DNA of 64,000 nucleotides, taken from assembly GCA_050084985.1 (NCBI GenBank), contig JBITNC010000001.1:95480001-95544000 (forward strand), given 5' to 3'. A program made the position numbers and the translations under genes. This DNA is from Nageia nagi. Taxonomy: Eukaryota > Pinophyta. The notes under the pieces were generated by a model. That model was given only the letters and a program-made list of their open reading frames with translations. It searched no databases and was not told where the DNA came from. Shown piece by piece: positions 22,828 to 32,469 of the stretch (its first letter is position 1; each line of letters starts with the position of its first letter).

Positions 22828-23510
22828 ATAAACTGACTATGGGAGCTGGACTCCACTCATAGGCACATGATAAGCACATGATAAGCTAACTATGGGAGCT
22901 GGACTCCACTCATAGCCACATGATAAGCTGAATATGGGAGCTGGACTCCACTCACAAGCATATGATAATCTGATTATGGGAGCTAGACTCCACTCATAGG
23001 AACATGATAAGCACATGATAAGCTGACTATGGGAGCTGGACTCCACTCATAGCCACATGATAAGCTGAATATGGGAGCTGGACTCCACTCACAAGCATAT
23101 GATAATCTGATTATGGGAGCTGGACTCCACTCATAGGCACATGATAAGCACATGATAAGCTGACTATGGGAGTTGGACTCCACTCATAGCCACATGATAA
23201 GCTGACTATGGGAGCTGGACTCCACTCATAGCCACATGATAAGCACATGATAAGCTGACTATGGGAGCTGGACTCCACTCATAAGCATGATAGTCTAACC
23301 ATGGGAGCTGGAACTCCTCTCACAAGCATGATAATCTGATCACGGGAGCTGGAACTCCACTCATAAGCATGATAATCTAACCACGGGAGCTAGACTCCAC
23401 TCATAGGCACATGATAAGCGGATTATAGGAGCTGGACTCCACTCACAAGCACAATATTTTGATCATGGGAGCTGGACTCCTCTCACAATCATGATAGTCG
23501 GATCACTTGG
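22828..23510. repeat. Tandem array B, 42-bp unit with higher-order structure, about 15 copies
   Basis: The core GGGAGCTGGACTCC begins at 22,841, 22,894, 22,936, 22,978, 23,031, 23,073, 23,115, 23,168, 23,210 and 23,263, then at five more sites to 23,467. The spacings 53-42-42-53-42-42-53-42-53 show a 42-bp unit and an 11-bp-longer variant (duplicated CATGATAAG piece) arranged as a 137-bp higher-order repeat at the left. Units toward the right are 39-43 bp and more diverged. Plant LTR elements, notably Tat/Ogre types, are known to carry such 3' UTR arrays. Confidence 0.9.
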
Positions 23511-23712
23511 GTCTGCAAACACGAAAACTCAAAGCAATATTCTCCTGGATATATCATTCATCAAACACCTATGACACACACATGATACTTAGATAAGCTG
23601 ATAATTCAGATCTGTAAACATGAAACTTCAAGGTAATATTATCCTGGATATAACGTTGATCAAACATCTATGATGCACTCATGATACTCAATAATCTGAT
23701 TTTCTAGATAAA

Positions 23713-23780
23713 GAACCGCAGGCGGTCCTTTCTTACTGACTTAGAACATCGACGGTCTTCACTAAGGCCGCGGGCGGTCC
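23713..23780. repeat. GC-rich palindrome cluster in the 3' region of element 3
   Basis: GAACCGCAGGCGGTCC (23,713-23,728), GAACATCGACGGTCTTC (23,744-23,760) and AGGCCGCGGGCGGTCC (23,765-23,780) are variants of the LTR motif GGACCGC-NN-GCGGTCC. Confidence 0.7.
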
Positions 23781-23931
23781 TTTTCTTGAAGATTCATCAA
23801 AAATCATGAAAATCACATCCCTACGAATCACCTCTGGATTCCAAATTGGTGCCTGATTGCTCGTCCACACATGACAAATGCTCAAATCGAAATTAGTCTT
23901 GAAGTGTGTGCCCTAACCTTTCTATAAAAGG

Positions 23932-23940
23932 GGCCCCACC
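23932..23940 (+). promoter_or_regulatory. TATA box on the strand opposite to element 3
   Basis: CTATAAAAG followed by GGGCCCC. It lies about 140 bp before an ATG (24,076) that opens a PMD-like reading region. It has the form of a plant pol II core promoter and lies antisense to the retroelement. Confidence 0.5.
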
Positions 23941-24075
23941 CTTCCTCATTTGATCACCTTGTCATTTTCATAGCTGAGAGCATCCCAGAGCTTAAGAGAC
24001 TGATTTAGAGAGGTTTAGCTGGTGCTTTTGTCACTATCGCTAGATAATTCTTCCTGTATTGCTGTGCTGCACACT

Positions 24076-24562
24076 ATGGCCCTACCGATCACATGCCGAG
24101 AGGGACACAGAGCTGCCTTGGTGGTTGATTCTCCTACTGGTCATCAGGTACACTACCTCTTCTACCTTTTTCATGCTATGTCTTTGCTTATTTTCAGATT
24201 TTAGCTGCTTATACACTGGTTTCCTGGACTGCCCCTAGTTTGGACCGTGGGCAGTCCTTTTCACCCGTTACTATTTTTGCTATTCTGTATTTTATACCTT
24301 GACACTAACTTGTCTTTTGTCATTCTTGCAAGACCGTGCATACCTCATGCGACCATCCGGTAAGAGTGTTGCCTTCACCACTGCCCAACAGTGGCCACAA
24401 ACTGATGCAGCCCGGAACATTCTAGAGGACATTTCATTTAGCTACCTTGCGTTTGTTGACTATGTGTTTCATGACCGCAACATGCTGATAGCTTTGATGG
24501 AGAGGTGGGATCCAAACTCCAACACCTTTCACCACCAAACCATGAAGAAGCTTGCAGAATGA
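24076..24562 (+). pseudogene. Plant mobile domain (PMD, aminotransferase-like) gene fragment, antisense inside element 3
   Basis: Two exon-like pieces. 24,076-24,147 opens with ATG and ends CAG before GTACAC, a plausible donor. After a pyrimidine-rich stretch ending CTTGCAAG (AG at 24,331-24,332) a second piece runs to TGA at about 24,562. The latter reads LIALMERWDPNSNTFH, very close to the PMD signature LITALVERWRPETHTFH, preceded by FVDYVFHDRN, but it diverges straight after (TMKKLAE). The two pieces do not join in frame from the ATG, so it is decayed or the model is wrong. The block has higher GC than its surroundings. PMDs occur in plant genes and as extra antisense frames of some Tat-type elements. 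Capture and native antisense ORF are both possible. Confidence 0.55.
24242..24257. repeat. GC-rich palindrome, intron region
   Basis: GGACCGTGGGCAGTCC, a two-change variant of the motif in the LTRs, located in the intron-like interval of the antisense PMD fragment. Confidence 0.6.
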
Positions 24563-24675
24563 TTTAAGAACTAATATCTGCCCCAGACATATGCAAAGTA
24601 GTGACCCAGGAGCAGAACATCCATACCTAGAGGGATCTAATGACTTTCATTCCAACAAAAATAGATCACATAAGA

Positions 24676-24721
24676 GGACCGCAGGTGGTCTTCACTGATA
24701 GATATGGAGCGCTGGCGCTCT
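24676..24721. repeat. GC-rich palindrome pair downstream of gag of element 3
   Basis: GGACCGCAGGTGGTCT (24,676-24,691) and GGAGCGCTGGCGCTCT (24,706-24,721). The second keeps the palindromic form but has different arms (GAGCGC / GCGCTC), so the fold rather than the exact sequence seems kept. Confidence 0.65.
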
Positions 24722-24940
24722 TTTTCTTACATAATAATGGATCCCCGTTTCCTCTACCATAATGTTGGTTAGCATGTCTACCCTAATGTTAATTCCGTTA
24801 GTATTAGCATGATCACAGGTGCTCACCAAATGATATTTCCGAAGGGCAACTCACCCCCGCTAGTGCTAGCTTCATGTTGATTCTTACACCATGGTGCCCC
24901 AGTGATAGTAGGGCTTTTGTTTCATTTTCCTGTGCATACA

Positions 24941-27052
24941 TTACTCCTGTGTTATGTTTGGGCATGGGGTTTTTGTAGATTCCTCATTATCTGTATGCAC
25001 AGGAGCTTTTCCTTTTATGTCAGGTTTTTCAAATGAGATTGCCTTTCTATCTACCAAATCTTGGATGATATCTCTAAGTTTTTTACACTCACATGTTTTA
25101 TGACCATGAACTCTATGGTATAGGCAAAATCCTCCTGTAGTTTTTGTGGCTTGTTGGTTTACAGGTGGCAATTGAATTAGACCCTTCTTCACCAATAATT
25201 GCAACAACTCATTATGATCTTCTGTGATTTTGGTGTATACTCGGGGAGTCTGAAGTTTGATTGATTTTTGTTTATGTTTTTCTTGTGTGATTATGTTGAT
25301 TGTTGAAGTTTCCCTTTCTTCTTTTCTAAGTTTCCACAAACCAATTTTCATCATGTGTTGCTCTTTTCGAATCATGGAATCAATCATTTCAAAGAGGGGT
25401 TGGTCTATATAGTTAAGGAATTCAAGCATCATCTCATCTCTAATGGAGTTTATCAACATGTGTTTTAGTTCTTTCTCATTCAAGTTTATGAATTTTGCAA
25501 TTTTCTTCCATTCGGCTACAAACTTGCTAAATGGTTGATTTTCTTTCTGTTTCATTTTGGCAAGATCTATAATGAGTGGTTTTTTCTTTATGTTATATTG
25601 ATATTGATCTATGAATTCACGTTTTAGTTGCTCATAACTCTTGATGCTTTGATTTTCAAGTCCATAGTACCAATCAGATGCTTCTTTCCCTAAGCTAAGT
25701 GAAAAAAGTCTAGCTAACATATCGGAATCATGTTGATGTCTATAAGCTGCTTCTTCAAAGATTGCAATATGCATTCTCGGATCACTCCTACCATTATATT
25801 TATCAAAATCTATGTCTTTCCCTTTCCAAATCTTACTCCTTATTCTTGAACAAAGAGGGTGACTTTCTTCTAGTTTTTCATTCTCCTTTGCTTCATTTAA
25901 ATGTATTAGCTTTTTCAATTGTTCAGCCATGTTTGCTAATTGTGCTCTCATTTTATCTGATTTTTCTTTTTCAATTTGTGAGTTTGGATTATCTTCAGGT
26001 TGCTTATTTATGAAATCCACATTTTCAGGTTCTTCTTCACTTTCATAATCAAGTATTCCAGGAGTGAATCTCCCTATTTGTTCTTTCCATTCATGAATCA
26101 GTCGATTTTCTAGTTCTCTCATGATGACCTGTCTTACACTCACTTGAGCTTTCCGGTAAGATTTTGTATTTATTATTTTCTTTACCTCTATCTCTTTGAT
26201 TTTCTTTTCTTTATCCGACCAAAAAGGGTAAGCATTAAGAAGTTTTTGTGCAACAGGGTCTGTTTCAAGTTCTATTTCTGACTCACTATCAGACTCATCA
26301 TCAAACTCAATTATTTCATCATCTTCTTCTTCTAATGTTATTGGTTTACGATATGTGAATGCCAAATATGATGAAGAGGGTTTACAAACATTTTGTTTAA
26401 CTATCTCAGGGGTAAAAGAGTTTTGATCATGATGGAGCATACAAAAATTGATATGACTTTCCATGGTATACACGGGCCACGGGCGATTTATTTCCATAGG
26501 GTTTAGATCGCGAGCGGTCTTATTATGATTGATTATGACGCTTGAAACAAAGATTGGTTCACCAAGAAATGTTCTAAAGGGAAATCTGAGACCCTTCGTA
26601 GTTAAAAATTCATAGATTTTATGCAATGAACAAACTATGGTAGGATCTTCAGAGAACTTGTAGAATGCCCCAGAATGCTCTATGAATTTTTGTATCAATC
26701 TTAATTTATTTTTAGTGAGGTTCATATCATTAGATTTTACCGAGCGATAAGGGACCAACTGTGATTTGTTTTCCAAATATGGAACTATATTTTCTAAGAT
26801 TCCTCCTCCAAGGGTTTCATTATCCAAACTATCATTATCCTCGGAATCACCATGATAGGGTTCCTCATCTGGCAGTTTATCTTTGATAATCCTAGGAGCA
26901 CTTTCTCTGTTTATTCTAGCACTTTTCCTAGTTGGCTCTATTCCTTTCCATGTTTTTCTTTTTCTTTTATTTTATTCAGGCGATGATTGAACTAATGAAG
27001 GATAATCTGACAATTCATTTATATCTCTACCCATTGTTGAATCAGAAAGCAT
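24941..27052 (-). CDS. gag protein of element 3, one internal stop
   Basis: The frame starts at ATG 27,050-27,052, directly after the PBS, and runs to the stop at 24,941 (703 codons plus stop). A single TAA at 26,972-26,974 (codon 27) interrupts it; the remaining 628 codons from 26,827 are open. The N-terminus is basic (KRKRKTWK, RKSARI). An acidic stretch (EEEDDEIIEFDDESDSESE) follows, then a charged region with LANMAEQLKKLI. The central retrotrans_gag fold contains ARLFSLSLGKEASDWYYGL, LKREFIDQYQYN and FSKFVAEWKKIAKF. The C-terminus has the finger FCLYHRVHGHKTCECKKL with a following helix IIQDLVDRKAI, as in Tat-like gags. Gag would package element RNA in the cytoplasm. It is far longer open than anything else in the window, which agrees with recent insertion. 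It has no protease fused. Confidence 0.9.
26474..26520. repeat. GC-rich palindrome-like motifs inside gag of element 3
   Basis: GGGCCACGGGCGATTT (26,474-26,489) and AGATCGCGAGCGGTCT (26,505-26,520) resemble the LTR palindrome although they lie in coding sequence, where they encode NRPWPV and KTARDL on the minus strand. Both are imperfect. Confidence 0.5.
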
Positions 27053-27054
27053 GT

Positions 27055-27072
27055 TTCACGTCGGGTTCACCA
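27055..27072 (-). other. Primer binding site of element 3
   Basis: The minus strand reads TGGTGAACCCGACGTGAA, two bases inside the 5' LTR (LTR end ...GTAAACA, then TT). It has the TGG start of a tRNA-primed PBS but is not the Met type used by elements 1, 2 and 4. I did not identify the tRNA. Confidence 0.7.
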
Positions 27073-27074
27073 AA

Positions 27075-27928
27075 TGTTTACAGATAAAAATTGAGCGTGT
27101 AAATAAATAAACAGAGAAATATCTACAAACTCAATATTATCTATATACTAGCTACGGATAGCGATTTATTCTAGATATCAATGAACAACATAACCAATTC
27201 AGCAATGTACTTGTACCAACCAAGACTGTGATTCGTGTACTTACCTCACGGAACGTACCTGACAACGAAGGATGTAGATATTGGCGATGTAGTAATGATA
27301 AGCTGCCTTTTCCACAACGTTGTGACCTGCAAGGATGCGAAAAGAGGACCGCAGGCGGTCTGTTTCAGTAGTATTAGAGCACCAACGGTGTTCTTCCGTT
27401 CACAAAGGAGCACCGACGGCCCTAGCTTGATAGCTTTGACCTCTCAATTAGGTCCAGATCTTCAGTATAGATATCTCAGATTGCAGTGTAATATCAGAAT
27501 TGATCGCATATGTCAGGAGAGCTCGCATAAGGAAGCACACAAACCACAGCCTTGTAGGTGGTACCAAGAGATACCTTAAGGGGTAGCCACTTACAAGACC
27601 ATACACGGGATCATGTGTATCCTTGTTGTTGTGGACTTACTATTAGATCCCTTATTTTATAGATAATAGATAATACCGCCCATAGGTCGGTGTGCATCCA
27701 CATAAATAAGGTTAATTCACAAGATTTAATATAAACACATCAATAAACAAGATAACCCATGCAATATTCAAGATAAACCATGCAATATTCAAGGTAAACC
27801 ATACAATATTCATATTCAAGAGAAACATTGATATTATCATTTTAATCCATTCAAGACATATAGTTAGGCCAAGCATATTTCATTAATTTATTGATTTAAA
27901 AACATAAATTCATTTTTATGTGTTAACA
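27075..27928 (-). repeat. 5' LTR of element 3
   Basis: Promoter-bearing LTR for the minus-oriented element. GC-rich palindromes occur again at 27,346-27,361 (GGACCGCAGGCGGTCT), 27,377-27,393 (GAGCACCAACGGTGTTC) and 27,407-27,422. The differences from the 3' LTR are mostly transitions. Confidence 0.93.
27655..27662 (-). promoter_or_regulatory. TATA box of element 3 5' LTR
   Basis: The minus strand reads CTATAAAATAAGGG; the other LTR has CTATATAAATAAGGG at 21,565-21,574. Fits a retroelement pol II promoter. Confidence 0.5.
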
Positions 27929-27933
27929 GAGAG

Positions 27934-28083
27934 ATCAACAATTTGCCTTTCCACATTAGATCCTCCTTCATTGGCCATGGCTCCAAGCTCTCTTTGCTTC
28001 TTTTACCAAACTCTAGAACCAATTTTTGGATCCTCCTCCACCAATTCTCCTTCTCCTTTCTTGCTTTGTGACCTGGTATACAT
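27934..28083 (-). pseudogene. gag N-terminus of element 2, cut off by element 3
   Basis: Starts at ATG 28,081-28,083 with MYTRSQSKKGEGE, the usual form of many plant Ty3/gypsy gag starts. It runs in frame to the insertion point at GAGAG and, with one TSD removed, continues into the frame at 20,981. One in-frame TAA lies at 28,003-28,005. The region 28,084-28,148 is the short leader between PBS and gag. Confidence 0.85.
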
Positions 28084-28148
28084 GTAAGAACACTTTCCAA
28101 ACACCAACAACAATCTCAAAAATATAGGTTATCCCAATGATTTCAACT

Positions 28149-28160
28149 GCTCTGATACCA
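28149..28160 (-). other. Primer binding site of element 2
   Basis: The minus strand reads TGGTATCAGAGC exactly, complementary to the 3' end of plant initiator tRNA-Met, four bases inside the 5' LTR. Confidence 0.92.
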
Positions 28161-28164
28161 AACC

Positions 28165-29236
28165 TGATCCATAAACTATAAGATTAAAATTTCAATTTAA
28201 CCTTCTCTTAGGATCAATTCACACTTAAAATAATTAAGTGCTTGTAAAGGAAAATCAGAAAAATAATTATAAACATAGAGAAGAGAAAAGCATTCACCAT
28301 AGAAGAGACAAGCATAATTTATCCTGGTTCACCCAGTGTGGGCTACATCCAGCTCAAAAGCTCTCTACTATCAATAGATGGAATCACTTTACAAGGCCTC
28401 CTTGGTCCTTCAAAACCTCCTCTCACATTCACAACACACTCATAGCTCTGAAAATCACAACAAGAACTGAAAACACTTTCCTGAAATCCTCTTTTTTTTC
28501 TTCTATCCAATTTGCTCCCTTTTTATATAATTTTGGGGGCTAAAATTGGAGAGAATTACAACTAGGAAATTTGATAAAAATCCTATTTTTAGATACCCAT
28601 TAACCTACTTGATCTTCCTATCAAATTTGGGCTCAAATGGTCGTAAAAATCTCTCAAAAATGAGCTTTGAAACTGAAATAACACACTCTCTGGACTATTT
28701 CAGGCTTACAGGATTAACTCAGCCTAATAATAGGACCTTAGGCGAATCAAAAATCACCAAAAATGTTAGAAAACATCAAAATACATTAAAAAATCTAAAA
28801 TTGGGCGAGTGTATTGTGGTGGCAACACATGGTAGGCAGTCAACAGTTAATGTAGGCAATCAAACGGTACACGCAGGTGATCAGATGGCGGTCTCAGTTG
28901 GTGGCTTGCATGGGCGGTCAAATGAACAATTTGCACGTAGGCGGGCTTCATGTGGTAGGCTGGCATGCTGGTAGTTGTGCAGGTAGATTTGACTCCTATG
29001 CAGGCTTTGACCTACCTCCTCCTCCTACGTGGCCTCCACGATGGTGGGCGGGTCTTACCAATATTTGAAATTTTTTTTTTCAAAAATACACAAACTGGAT
29101 TTAATTTCATAACTTCCACATACAGACTCAGATTCACGATCTGAAAGAAGCATCGAAAAGCTAAAGACAAGACGATCATAATGAACACACTAAAATAGAG
29201 ATTACTAAATGTTGAAGGGATCCAAATTTTAGATCA
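28165..29236 (-). repeat. 5' LTR of element 2
   Basis: Promoter-bearing copy of 15,544-16,613. A TATA-like box lies at 28,522-28,529. Open frames on the plus strand at 28.2-29.0 kb are LTR sequence. Confidence 0.92.
28522..28529 (-). promoter_or_regulatory. TATA box of element 2 5' LTR
   Basis: Minus strand TTATATAAAAAGGG; the 3' LTR has TGTATAAAAAGGG at the matching place near 15,898-15,907. Confidence 0.55.
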
Positions 29237-29241
29237 TAAAT

Positions 29242-29863
29242 GGATGATATAATTTATGTAAACATATCCAAGAGTTTTACAAAATATAAAATAAAATACA
29301 CATGTTAAATGATTAGGTATATGGAGGTAGATTCAATTTCATAAGCATGAACTATTATGATAGAAGACATGCAAAATGATCTTAAAGATATTTCCATGAG
29401 AATTTAGGTTATCCATAAGGTTTTTAAAAATAATAGATAAGGATGATGATGTAGTATATTGGGCACATTGCATGGTTTGGGATGATAACAAGATGTGAAC
29501 TAGGTATATTTTATGATTTTAAGATAAGATGCTATTTAATTTATTTACATTTTATCTCTTTTTGTGTTGCATGATGTAAAAGAGATGATGTAATAGAAAA
29601 TATGATTTCAAAATTTTTAATATATTAATGGTGAATATATTCTTTAATTCAACTATATATTTTCCCCCTCATGTGGCTAAGTTCCAAGCTTATAAAGAAA
29701 AAATGGTTGAACACTTGATATATATATATAACCTTTTCCATCCAATAAGAGACATGTCATTTAGTAGGAGACATGTCGAGGAAGAATCTAGTTCTATTTC
29801 ATACATATCAACAAGTCTCATTTTTTCTATAAGAGAAAATCCCTCTTTCTAGAATATTACTGA
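29242..29863. other. AT-rich DNA right of element 2, no gene recognised
   Basis: Pre-insertion host DNA. The small open frame at 29.6-29.85 kb has no family pattern. Confidence 0.4.
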
Positions 29864-30199
29864 TGGGAGAAACTCTATTCCCATGGAATATTTCTCACTA
29901 TTTCTCCTGATACTTGTCCCTTTGTCCTCCCCAAGATTGGAAAACTTGCTCCTCAACGAATACCTATTTTAGAAGGCCCTTTTACCAAATTCACCTTCAC
30001 CAAAATCAATCCAATATCCCTCTTTCCTTTTACCAATAGGTCGTTCCTATTCCTGAGAAATTGGAATCATGTTTCTAGCCAGTGGCATAGAACAGCTATG
30101 AATGACTCATATATGATTGAACACAAACCCTTATTATTTAATGAGGATGGAAAGGGTCATCAGGTTGCCTCGAGTAATAGAAGTAGGGGAAGTCCATAA
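29864..30199 (+). pseudogene. Unrecognised open frame without start codon
   Basis: A frame open from after TGA (29,861-29,863) to TAA at 30,197-30,199, 111 codons, without an early ATG. Its composition is protein-like rather than AT-biased low complexity (CPFVLPKIGKLAPQRIPILE, then FTFTKINPISLFPF and WNHVSSQWHRTAMNDSYMIE). I do not recognise a domain. It may be a fragment of a transposon or virus-like polyprotein or chance. Listed because the residue mix stands out from the neighbouring frames. Confidence 0.3.
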
Positions 30200-31932
30200 A
30201 GAAACATTTAGTTAACTTTATCTTTTGGAATAGTGGGGCAATTTAGTGAATAGTAGGCACCTCAATCTAATGCTAGAATTCAATTCGTTGCATTTAATTA
30301 TCCTATGTTAGGGGTTATCTTCCATCAAAGTCACCCTTAACATGTGAGAGGAAGAGATTGAAACCTTAGACCTCTTTTTCCACACAAAAGTATTAACTCA
30401 CCCACTCCTCTCCAATTCCCCTAACATAATTAGATACAAATTCTATATTTAATATATACATATTTTATAATCTATAATAAATTTACAAAACATAAATTAA
30501 TTATAATTACAAAATATATTATAATTAAAACATGAAATCACAAACACCAATTTAAAACTTATAATCGTAAATAATAATTCTCTAATCAAAATATCTAAAA
30601 TATAATTATTACACATTTACTCTTTACGTAGTAGAATGAACTCCATTGTATTTATTGTTTGTCTTTATACTACATCATTACTTTATATAAAATATTGTAT
30701 TTTAATTACTAGTATAAACGAGATGCTTGAGAAACCTTTGAAGAAGACAAAAAAATTATATTCAATCATAGTCATCACTTCACATTTGACAATAAAAACA
30801 AAATAAAGTACAAATATATTTATAAAGAATGAGTTAGAAGTATTCCTTGTGTGTGAAACACGAGTGAATCAACATAATATACTATTTTATTTGCTCTATG
30901 ACATGCATTTTATCGATTAAAATAGTTAGGAGACTTAACTTGATTTATTAACTAAACTTCTTGTAAATATATTATGTAAATATCATAAACTTGTATGAAA
31001 AAGGATTGGCTTAGAAAGTGTCACACCTTCAACTTGAACAAATGTTTTCATGGAAATAGAAAAAAGCCTAGTGCGACCATTTCTCTACTTTGATGTGAAA
31101 TAAATTATCTTCATAAATTTTGTTGAAATCATCAATCAACGCTTTCAAAACTAATATGTCATAATAATGGCATCATGTATTACATAACTTGCCCTTTTGG
31201 ATGGATGGCTCTTCCAAATTGTATATTATATCATAAACAAAAATTATATAGAATATATCAAAATTATACCACAATCACAAACTATCATTTCATGGTTTGA
31301 AGCAATGATGCTAGTACATGTTGAGTGAAGCATTTTGTCATTGAACTATTTTAATATTTAAATAGTGATAGATTTGATGTTTAAAAGATGTTATTTAAAA
31401 TATATGACTTTACATATAGTGTTTTATTATTTGTATTAATATTTTTTCAATTTAAAGTAATAATATCATAGATGTAATTTATATTTAACTTATTATTATA
31501 TAAATTACTTGTTTTATCAATATAAATATAAACATTTATTTAAATATGTTAGAAGTATGATTAATATTTTCTTTTTTTTGTAAATATAAAAAATTGGATA
31601 CTCATTTTTGATTTATAAAATATTATATATTTCAATATTTTAGAAGGGGAGTAACCATATAATTTGATTATGCTAATGATTGATATTATTTATTTGTATA
31701 AAAATTTATGTATTGATGTGTAACAATTTTCAACTTGGTAAATTTGTTGAATCATGATCTATAATAGGTGAGATCACCTACTCCAAAGATTTGAGTTCAA
31801 AGCATCATATGGTATGCAAAGAATAATTTACTATGTCGATAAGTAATAAAACAATTCCTTGTAAATATATAGAAATCATTGAAGCTCAAGTTTGTAAATA
31901 TTGTAATCATGTGTACCACTTTATTCAATATA
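30200..31932. other. AT-rich DNA, no gene recognised
   Basis: No readable family frames. A stretch near 31,760-31,800 ('gagttcaaagc') is B-box-like and could be a SINE remnant, but no A box or partner copy supports it. Confidence 0.4.
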
Positions 31933-31937
31933 TTTTA

Positions 31938-32428
31938 TGAAGTTAATGTAAACAAACATAAAATAACCATATATTCATAGATATGAATGTAACGATTTGA
32001 AATGGGACTGAAATATAAGCTTTATTCAATCTTCAATAGTGTAAGACATTCTATCAAACATTGTGCATTAAAACTATGGATGTCAACGTAAAATTATGGA
32101 TGTCAATGTACTTGATTTCATAGATATTATAACAATCCAACCTTACAACATGAAGAAGAAACATATTTATACTCTCGAGATGTTCCAAATCATTCTAAGA
32201 ACTTATTATAACCAAATAAGGAAGAGAAATAACTCAAAAAATGAAATGAATTTCACCAATAATTGATAAAACTAATAATATTGAAACATCATCATGTTTG
32301 GATAGAAACATGGTGGCCACAATGTTTAAGTTTGATGAAATATGGTCATGACTATGTTTCTAAATAAAGAGTGAAATATGTTAAGTTCGATGGTGAATAT
32401 TCAAGTTAACATAGCTTAATTCTCAACA
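31938..32428 (-). repeat. 3' LTR of element 4
   Basis: TGAAGTTAATG...TCTCAACA on the plus strand; partner at 36,685. It contains a partial internal repeat ('atggatgtcaa' twice near 32,087 and 32,098) not seen in the other LTR. Confidence 0.85.
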
Positions 32429-32442
32429 TACTTTCCCTTGAT
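32429..32442 (-). other. Polypurine tract of element 4
   Basis: The minus strand reads CAAGGGAAAGTA immediately before the LTR start TGTTGAG. Confidence 0.6.
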
Positions 32443-32469
32443 GATGAGAGGACTTACTAACAAATCTCT

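Larger units (their letters stand above)
20987..27928 (-). mobile_element. Element 3: gag-only LTR retrotransposon nested in element 2, minus orientation
   Basis: Direct LTRs 20,987-21,840 and 27,075-27,928 (854 bp each, TGTTTA...TTAACA) differ at only about two dozen sites by eye, mostly C/T and G/A. TSD GAGAG is perfect. The 5.2-kb interior, read right to left, has a PBS, a gag ORF of about 700 codons with one internal stop, about 3.1 kb of non-coding DNA with tandem repeats, and a purine tract. No protease, RT, RNase H or integrase residues are present. This matches the TR-GAG type of non-autonomous element. The gag ends in a C-x2-H-x3-G-H-x-T-x-x-C finger as in Tat/Athila-like lineages, and antisense ORFs are known from Tat elements, so a Tat-related origin is likely but inferred. 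Confidence 0.92.
15544..29236 (-). mobile_element. Element 2: Ty3/gypsy retrotransposon, minus orientation, interrupted by element 3
   Basis: LTRs at 15,544-16,613 and 28,165-29,236 (1,070 and 1,072 bp) begin TGATCC and end GGATCA or AGATCA. They are flanked by a perfect TSD TAAAT (15,539-15,543 and 29,237-29,241). A perfect TGGTATCAGAGC PBS lies inside the right LTR and a purine tract inside the left. Domain order on the minus strand is gag, protease, RT, RNase H, integrase, which is the Ty3/gypsy order. Without the 6,947 bp contributed by element 3 (including one TSD) the element was about 6.7 kb. gag and pol share one frame down to about 18,245, which indicates a single polyprotein in the ancestor. 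Multiple stops, at least two frameshifts and lost catalytic residues make it defective. Confidence 0.93.

Noticed and set aside
22283-23183. Overlapping minus-strand open frames of 66-198 codons across the tandem arrays
   Set aside because: Unit lengths of 42 and 96 bp are multiples of three, so open frames persist by repetition. Several overlapping frames are open at once and none has a start context or family pattern.
25762-26013. 83-codon plus-strand frame
   Set aside because: Shadow of the gag ORF of element 3 on the opposite strand.
27888-28100. 70-codon minus-strand open frame next to element 3
   Set aside because: It crosses the LTR border of element 3 and is out of frame with the real gag N-terminus of element 2, which starts at 28,083 in another frame.
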